64,000 nt of DNA from Pseudomonas saponiphila (lineage in GTDB: Bacteria; Pseudomonadota; Gammaproteobacteria; Pseudomonadales; Pseudomonadaceae): contig NZ_FNTJ01000003.1 in assembly GCF_900105185.1 (NCBI RefSeq), forward strand, positions 124,001 to 188,000. Direction: 5' to 3'. Positions 58,875 through 64,000 of the stretch are shown here, one piece after another. Within the stretch, counting starts at the first letter, position 1, and each line of letters begins with the position of its first letter. The notes beneath the pieces were generated by a model, which was given only the letters and a program-made list of their open reading frames with translations, was not told where the DNA came from and did not search any database. A program made the translations under genes and the position numbers.

Positions 58875-61800
58875 ATGCCTTTGAGCAAGCCGGCTCTACC
58901 CTCCCCTCAGGTTGAATCTCAGGCATCCGGTACAGCGTATGCCGCACACGGTAAGCCAAGCACTAGGTCCATGTGCTTGCAGCGCCCTGCCCTGAGCTTG
59001 ATTGGAGCAAGCTTGATTTCATGCGCCAGCCTTGCGCATGCAGATACTGACCTTCTCCCACAGATCACGCTGAAATACACAGGCATTTTCTCCGGAGAGG
59101 CTTCTGATGCTGGGCAGGCATGTCAGTTAGCGCTGCCGTATGCAAACGACAATGATTTTGTTCGCTTCAAGAAGTACACAGAAGCGACGGCATATGTTGA
59201 TCCAGAACTTGGGGCCGGATGTATGGCATCCGGTTTTTTATATAGCGGCTACAACCTTGAAGATTCAGAACCTTTCACGCAGTTTGAGAAGTGGATTTCT
59301 GAAGTAAAGGGGTGCCCTGCCGGATACGAGGTTGTTGAAACAGGCGATGAGCCAATGTGTCGCATCGGCGATCTGGCGGTTCAGAAAGGTGACCCTGGTT
59401 CAACATGCGAGGTTGAACCTGGCCTGAGCCCATTCCCAGGCAATCCTATAAATGTTGCAACTGGTAATAAGTTTCACAGCGAAGTTGATTTCACAACTGC
59501 TGGAATTCAACCTTTGACATTTGCACGCTTCTACAACAGTGGCGATGGTAGGTGGAGACATTCCTACTCCGCGAGGGTAATACAAGCCGAGCAAAGCGTC
59601 CTAGTTCAGCTTGAAGACGGTGTAGAGGAAAGGTTTGAAATAAATGGAACCATGATCTCAAGCCCTGGCGCACAACTTGGTGAGTTGGAAAAAGACGATG
59701 CAGGGTGGAAGTATCGGTCAAAAAGGAATGTGACCTACAGGTTTGGCAGTAATGGTTTGCTTGTCAGTAAGGCTTCAAAATATGGAACTGATGTAATTTC
59801 CAGATCTGGAAATGCGATTACAGTTCAGAATAACGGCGGTCGAGCACTTACCGTGACAGAGAAGGCTGACGGGTCTCCTATAAGCCTGAGCGCTGGCCCG
59901 ATCAATATCGCGTATGAGTACGACGATCAAGGTCGCCTTATCAAGGCTGTCGATACCACGTCGCAGAGCCCTAAGACCAAAGAGTACCACTACGAAGACT
60001 CAAACTTCCCGATGCATCTGACTGGCATAACGGATACGAGTGGTGCCAGGGTAATGTCATGGGCATACGATGGTAGCGGGCGTGTAGTTTCAAGCCAGGG
60101 GCCTGATGGGACTTCACTGTTCACCTCTAACTATGATGTTCAGCGGACGGTAGTGACTGGTCCGCTAGGAGCGATGGATACCTATAACTTTGTATCTGTT
60201 GCCGGAGTTAGACGAGTCGCCAGCATTGAAGGTGAAAGGTTTGGTCGATGCCCCAATGTAAATAGTTCGTTTGAGTACGATGAAAAAGGTCATCTCGTAT
60301 CTAAATCTGACAACCTTGGCGTGGTGACAAAATACGAAAGAGGTAGCGCGGGAGAGGAAGTTTCAAAGACATCCGCATACGGCCTTCCTGAGCAGTTCAA
60401 AGTAGAAACGACTTGGCACTCACCTGGAAGGCCCTCGGTGATCAAGACGCCAGCGACACGTTTCGAATTCGCCTATGACCAAAATGGCAATCTCATACGT
60501 CGCACAGCAGTGGACGCCCTCTCCGCTTCTGGTAGGCAGAGGACTACAACTTATGCGTATGACTCATCATCGCGCCTCATCTCGGTCGATGGGCCTCGCA
60601 CAGATGTCAATGACACCCTCTCGTACGCATATGATGAGGTTGGTAACCTCTCGACCATAACCAATGCGCTCGGGCAGAAGACATACTTTTCAGACCATAA
60701 CGTCCAGGGGAATCCAGGTCAGATCACAGACTCAAATGGGGTCGTAACGAGAGTGACATATTCACCTCAGGGCCTGGTTGAGCGATTGGAGTCCGATGGA
60801 TTCGACACAGGCTATGAGTACGATGCGGCTGGCCGGGTGACGAAGTTTGTTCAACCTGACGGCGCGTGGCTGAGTTACAGCTACAACCAAAATGGCTATC
60901 TAACAACGGTTGAAAGGTCTGATGGTGGTCGTATTGAGTATTCTGTAGATCCAGCAGGAAATCGGACAGAAACTAAGATTTACGACAACAGTAGCAACCT
61001 GCTTTATACACAGAGCAAGTTCCTGAGTGAACTAGGTGAGGTGCTTAGGAGCACAGGTGGGTCAGGCCAGACGCACCATTTCGAGTATGATGGGAGCGGC
61101 AACCTGACTTCGGTCCTTAATCCAAATCTGGCTGTCTCGCTGAATGCATTTGACGGTCTCAATAGACTGGTCAATACCACTGATCCCATGGGTGGCAATG
61201 TTGCCTACTCGTATAACGCAAACAATCAGATCAACAAGGTTACTGACGCACGCGGTGTAACCACTCAATACAACTACGACGGGCTTGGGAATCTGGTCAG
61301 CCTGATCAGCCCGGATAGTGGCACAACTACCTTTGAGCATGATGATGCAGGGAACGTCGTTCGGAAAACTGATGCTCGCGGAGTAGTATCACTTTTCACC
61401 TACGATGCTTTGAACCGACTTAAGTCAGTCTCCTACCCCGCCACCCCTACCCTGTCTGTTCAGATGTCCTATGACATGACTCATGACGGAAATCGTGGGG
61501 TTGGTCGCCTGACAGCAATTCAGGATTCTGGCGGCCTAATCGGCTATCAGTATGATCCGCGCGGGAACCTGACTGAGCAGATTCGTTCCGTTCCTGTCCT
61601 GGCGCGCACGATTGATGAGGCTGTCGGCTACGGCTACGACGGCTCGAACCAAATCACCAGAATCGATTACCCGGCAGGCTTTAGCGTGCACTACAGGCGC
61701 AATGCTGGTCGTGTCACAGGTGTTGACCTTTCCGTTGGTTCAGGAGCCCCTGTTCCGCTTGCTACAGACATTCAGTATCTCCCCTTTGGGCCGGTGAGAA

Positions 61801-63293
61801 GCTTGGCATGGGGTAATGGCCTACACCTAAGCCGGACGTATGACCAAGACTACCGGCTGACCTTTCAGCAGACAGGTGAGACCTTTACTACCTACGGCTA
61901 CGATCCGAATGGGAATTTGTCGTTCATCGGCAAGGGCCCCAGCGAGTCCTCAGAGTATCAGTACGACCCTCTGGACCGACTGATCGTGGAAGCGGATAGA
62001 GATGTTCGTAAGGCCTACAGCTACGACGGGAACGGTAACCGCCTGGCCAGGACGACCACATTCAGCATCGAACCACCTAGGGATGATGAGTTCCAGGCCC
62101 TGGAGATAGCATCGAACAGCAATCGGGTTTCAAAGTTGAATGGCGTGACGGTGGAAAGAGATGCCGCTGGCAACACTTTGAGGCAGCGGGATGGCATCCG
62201 TTACACCTACGACGCACAAGGGCGTCTGAAGCAGGTTTTTGATGGGTCCGAACTGATTGCAGATTACCGGTACAACTCACTTGGCCAGCGCACCGTGAAG
62301 CAGGCCTACGCCGGTGGCTCGGTTGTCACAACGTGGACCTATCTCTACGGGCAGGCAGGTGAGCTGCTCGGGTATTCCCAGTACGGGGCGGCCGGCAACA
62401 AGGTCAAATCCCAGTACATCGTGTGGCTGGGTCGGATGCCGCTGGCAGCCCTGGACATTGCGTACTCATCCGATGGTGTGTCGATTTCGAGCCTGAAGAA
62501 GCTCTACCTGCACAGCGATCACCTGAACACCCCACGCCTTGCTACGAATGACGCCCAGGTGCCTCAATGGCGCTGGGATAGCGATGCATTTGGTGTTGGG
62601 ATGCCCAACCAGGACGTAGATGGTGATGGGGTGGCGGTTGACATAGCACTTCGCTTCCCCGGCCAGCTTTACGATGAGCACAGCCGCCTCTACTACAACT
62701 ACTTCCGGGATTACGACCCCAACACCGGGCGGTACGTCGAAAGTGATCCGATTGGGCTCAACGGAGGGCTGAATACCTACGGCTATGTAGGCGGTAATCC
62801 GCTCAGTTTTTTTGATCCGTTTGGCCTAGATATAGCCGTGATAAATAACGGGCCTACACAAGATAATCCGATTGGTCATACGGCCATAGCTGTAACTGGA
62901 GCAGGAGTTTACAGTTTTGGTAATGGTACTGCGCTTGGCAGTAGTACTAGGTCTTATCTGTTAAGAGAGGCTCCGCGTCGCAACACAGTCGTTACTGTGA
63001 TAAAGACAACTGCTGCGCAGGATGCAGCAGCTATCGCACACTTAAAGCAATATAAAAGCAGCAGGCTGCCTGATGCGGCAAGTGGAATAATTGCAAGTGA
63101 AAACTGTGCAAGTCGCGTAAGCGAAACCTTAGTTGCGGCAGGTCTCTCTGACGAATCAACCATTAGCCCTTGGAACGTAATAGTGCTAGGTGCTGATGCT
63201 GCCAAAGCTCAGGGCGGAAAAAACTACATTATCCCGCTAAACTCAACAGATATACCGGCTGAGCTATCTCAATTCGAGGCAAGTAATAAATGA
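58875..63293 (+). CDS. RHS-repeat polymorphic toxin with papain-like tip
   Basis: The start at 58875 follows GCAGGAAG; an ATG at 58971 would give a classic signal peptide (ALSLIGASLISCASLAHA), so the true start may be there. A DUF6531-type segment (GNPINVATGNKFHSEVDF) is followed by more than ten YD repeats (for example YDPNGNLSFIGKG). The RHS core then ends with YLHSDHLNTPRLATND, RFPGQLYDEHSRLYYNYF and DPIGLNGGLNTYGYVGG before DPFGLD. The last 153 residues (from about 62833) are an AT-rich tip with NPIGHTAIAV and SENCASRVSET, an order (His before Cys) seen in permuted papain-like (NlpC/P60-type) folds. An immunity gene overlaps its stop. Confidence 0.85.
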   Translation: MPLSKPALPSPQVESQASGTAYAAHGKPSTRSMCLQRPALSLIGASLISCASLAHADTDLLPQITLKYTGIFSGEASDAGQACQLALPYANDNDFVRFKKYTEATAYVDPELGAGCMASGFLYSGYNLEDSEPFTQFEKWISEVKGCPAGYEVVETGDEPMCRIGDLAVQKGDPGSTCEVEPGLSPFPGNPINVATGNKFHSEVDFTTAGIQPLTFARFYNSGDGRWRHSYSARVIQAEQSVLVQLEDGVEERFEINGTMISSPGAQLGELEKDDAGWKYRSKRNVTYRFGSNGLLVSKASKYGTDVISRSGNAITVQNNGGRALTVTEKADGSPISLSAGPINIAYEYDDQGRLIKAVDTTSQSPKTKEYHYEDSNFPMHLTGITDTSGARVMSWAYDGSGRVVSSQGPDGTSLFTSNYDVQRTVVTGPLGAMDTYNFVSVAGVRRVASIEGERFGRCPNVNSSFEYDEKGHLVSKSDNLGVVTKYERGSAGEEVSKTSAYGLPEQFKVETTWHSPGRPSVIKTPATRFEFAYDQNGNLIRRTAVDALSASGRQRTTTYAYDSSSRLISVDGPRTDVNDTLSYAYDEVGNLSTITNALGQKTYFSDHNVQGNPGQITDSNGVVTRVTYSPQGLVERLESDGFDTGYEYDAAGRVTKFVQPDGAWLSYSYNQNGYLTTVERSDGGRIEYSVDPAGNRTETKIYDNSSNLLYTQSKFLSELGEVLRSTGGSGQTHHFEYDGSGNLTSVLNPNLAVSLNAFDGLNRLVNTTDPMGGNVAYSYNANNQINKVTDARGVTTQYNYDGLGNLVSLISPDSGTTTFEHDDAGNVVRKTDARGVVSLFTYDALNRLKSVSYPATPTLSVQMSYDMTHDGNRGVGRLTAIQDSGGLIGYQYDPRGNLTEQIRSVPVLARTIDEAVGYGYDGSNQITRIDYPAGFSVHYRRNAGRVTGVDLSVGSGAPVPLATDIQYLPFGPVRSLAWGNGLHLSRTYDQDYRLTFQQTGETFTTYGYDPNGNLSFIGKGPSESSEYQYDPLDRLIVEADRDVRKAYSYDGNGNRLARTTTFSIEPPRDDEFQALEIASNSNRVSKLNGVTVERDAAGNTLRQRDGIRYTYDAQGRLKQVFDGSELIADYRYNSLGQRTVKQAYAGGSVVTTWTYLYGQAGELLGYSQYGAAGNKVKSQYIVWLGRMPLAALDIAYSSDGVSISSLKKLYLHSDHLNTPRLATNDAQVPQWRWDSDAFGVGMPNQDVDGDGVAVDIALRFPGQLYDEHSRLYYNYFRDYDPNTGRYVESDPIGLNGGLNTYGYVGGNPLSFFDPFGLDIAVINNGPTQDNPIGHTAIAVTGAGVYSFGNGTALGSSTRSYLLREAPRRNTVVTVIKTTAAQDAAAIAHLKQYKSSRLPDAASGIIASENCASRVSETLVAAGLSDESTISPWNVIVLGADAAKAQGGKNYIIPLNSTDIPAELSQFEASNK

Positions 63294-63745
63294 AAATATT
63301 AACTATTTTACTCGCTGCCTGCATGATGGTCGGGTGTAATGGTGAACAGTCTTTAATGGATGATATATCGGCAAATAATGTTGCCAATGTTTCTGCTTGG
63401 CTGCATTCAAATAAGTCCCCTGATGAATATTTGGCTGATGGATGGACTCCGCTTACATATGCAAGCATGATGGGTAAAACAGAGATTGTTAAAATGCTAG
63501 TGAGTAATGGCGCTAGCATAAATAAGCCTGAGGGTGGTGGAAATACCCCTTTGTATTGGGCGGCCTTTAATAATAGTTACGATACGGTTTCTTACTTGGT
63601 GTCAGCTGGTGCTAACACATGTCCGGTGATGGAGGACAGAAAATCACCACGGGATATTGCTCAAGTAAAAGGTTATTCGTCATTGCTGAAAATAATACCT
63701 GAGTGTAAAAGCCAAAAAATTCATAGCGCTGATCAAGCTAGGTAG
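63290..63745 (+). CDS. Ankyrin-repeat lipoprotein, candidate immunity protein
   Basis: The ATG overlaps the RHS stop by 4 bp. The 151-residue product has a lipoprotein signal (LTILLAACMMVGC, with Cys16 modified) and three ankyrin repeats (DGWTPLTYASMMGKTEIVKM, then GNTPLYWAAFNNSYDTVSYL, then KSPRDIAQVKGYSSLLKII). The base composition matches the toxin tip, not the RHS core. A periplasmic anchored immunity protein would fit a toxin acting in the periplasm, for example on peptidoglycan. This pairing is inferred from overlap. Confidence 0.8.
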   Translation: MKILTILLAACMMVGCNGEQSLMDDISANNVANVSAWLHSNKSPDEYLADGWTPLTYASMMGKTEIVKMLVSNGASINKPEGGGNTPLYWAAFNNSYDTVSYLVSAGANTCPVMEDRKSPRDIAQVKGYSSLLKIIPECKSQKIHSADQAR

Positions 63746-63812
63746 CGCTGGCTGATAAAAGCCGTAGTAATTAAAATCGGGCCAATTATTTTGGCTCAAC
63801 CCAATATCTCCT

Positions 63813-63839
63813 AAGCCCAGCCACGCGCTGGGCTTTTTT
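63813..63839. terminator. Intrinsic terminator
   Basis: AAGCCCAGC pairs with GCTGGGCTT around CACGC and is followed by TTTTC. It lies between convergent genes and probably ends both. Confidence 0.9.
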
Positions 63840-63849
63840 CAGACACGAT

Positions 63850-64000
63850 TTAGCCGATTGCCTTGCACCTCGCAGCGCTCACTTTAGGGTTTCTACCTGT
63901 CAGTTTGTGCAGCAGGGTTTTCAGGCCTTTCCGGCACAGTGTGTCAGGTTGGGCCGGCAGGGTGTTCAAGTTGATGCAGTCCCTATACAAGGACAGGCCT
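63850..64000 (-). CDS. C-terminal part of a gene that runs off the window end
   Basis: A minus-strand frame is open from the last base to TAA at 63850-63852. The visible 50 codons read LYRDCINLNTLPAQPDTLCR, then KGLKTLLHKLTGRNPKVSAA and RCKAIG. The product is basic. No family can be named from so short a piece. Frame usage and the terminator directly downstream support a real gene. Confidence 0.45.
   Translation of the reverse strand, partial: GLSLYRDCINLNTLPAQPDTLCRKGLKTLLHKLTGRNPKVSAARCKAIG

Noticed and set aside
58875..62832. Repeats in the RHS gene as a separate repeat element
   Set aside because: They are protein-level YD repeats expected for the family, not DNA repeats.

Overview
The window looks like accessory DNA of a Pseudomonas-type gammaproteobacterium, most likely a large plasmid or composite island. 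Most genes have high GC and Pseudomonas-like codon use. There are no rRNA, tRNA or core metabolic genes. About 200 bases at the left edge of each module are clearly transposon or conjugative-element DNA.

Layout. (1) Bases 1-5402 are the right part of a Tn3-family transposon: tnpA (cut by the window start), tnpR, a res-like palindrome, a HigBA-type toxin-antitoxin pair, three small genes and an HD-GYP c-di-GMP phosphodiesterase gene split by a slippery 9-bp/7-bp repeat tract. A 38-bp terminal inverted repeat closes the element and cuts a probable LysR-type gene. (2) Bases 5403-24607 resemble a Tn4371-family integrative conjugative element remnant: relaxase, TraF, a ribbon-helix-helix protein, ParA, RepA, an AlpA-like HTH protein, ArdA, a ProQ/FinO protein and a broken radC. 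It carries a partly decayed catabolic cargo (FAD oxidoreductase, DUF1329 remnant, SDR, alpha/beta hydrolase, TetR). Two nearly identical IS21-family copies sit here. The first is a clean insertion in radC with a 7-bp duplication. The second joins two unrelated broken genes (AraC-type and EAL) with no duplication, so it marks a rearrangement junction. (3) Bases 24608-64000 are a different backbone rich in unusual genes.

The backbone holds a secreted nuclease and an AddAB-like helicase-nuclease pair. It has a four-gene overlapping operon with a ribosomal-protein-uS10/NusE-like protein, a Crp-like regulator and a membrane-anchored PD-(D/E)XK protein. A Tus-like replication-terminus protein is followed by Sel1 and M16-protease genes. 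A YjfI-PspA-rhomboid-K+ channel-YjfK/L/M/C envelope-stress module ends in a glutathionylspermidine-synthase-like ATP-grasp enzyme. A Fic toxin with a VbhA-type antitoxin, a polyamine-binding protein and an RHS toxin with an ankyrin immunity candidate complete it. A recurrent promoter-like element (TGGCAC, about 13 bases, then CGTTAnnATG) precedes at least eight backbone genes, which suggests shared control. No integrase, CRISPR array, tRNA or rRNA was found.
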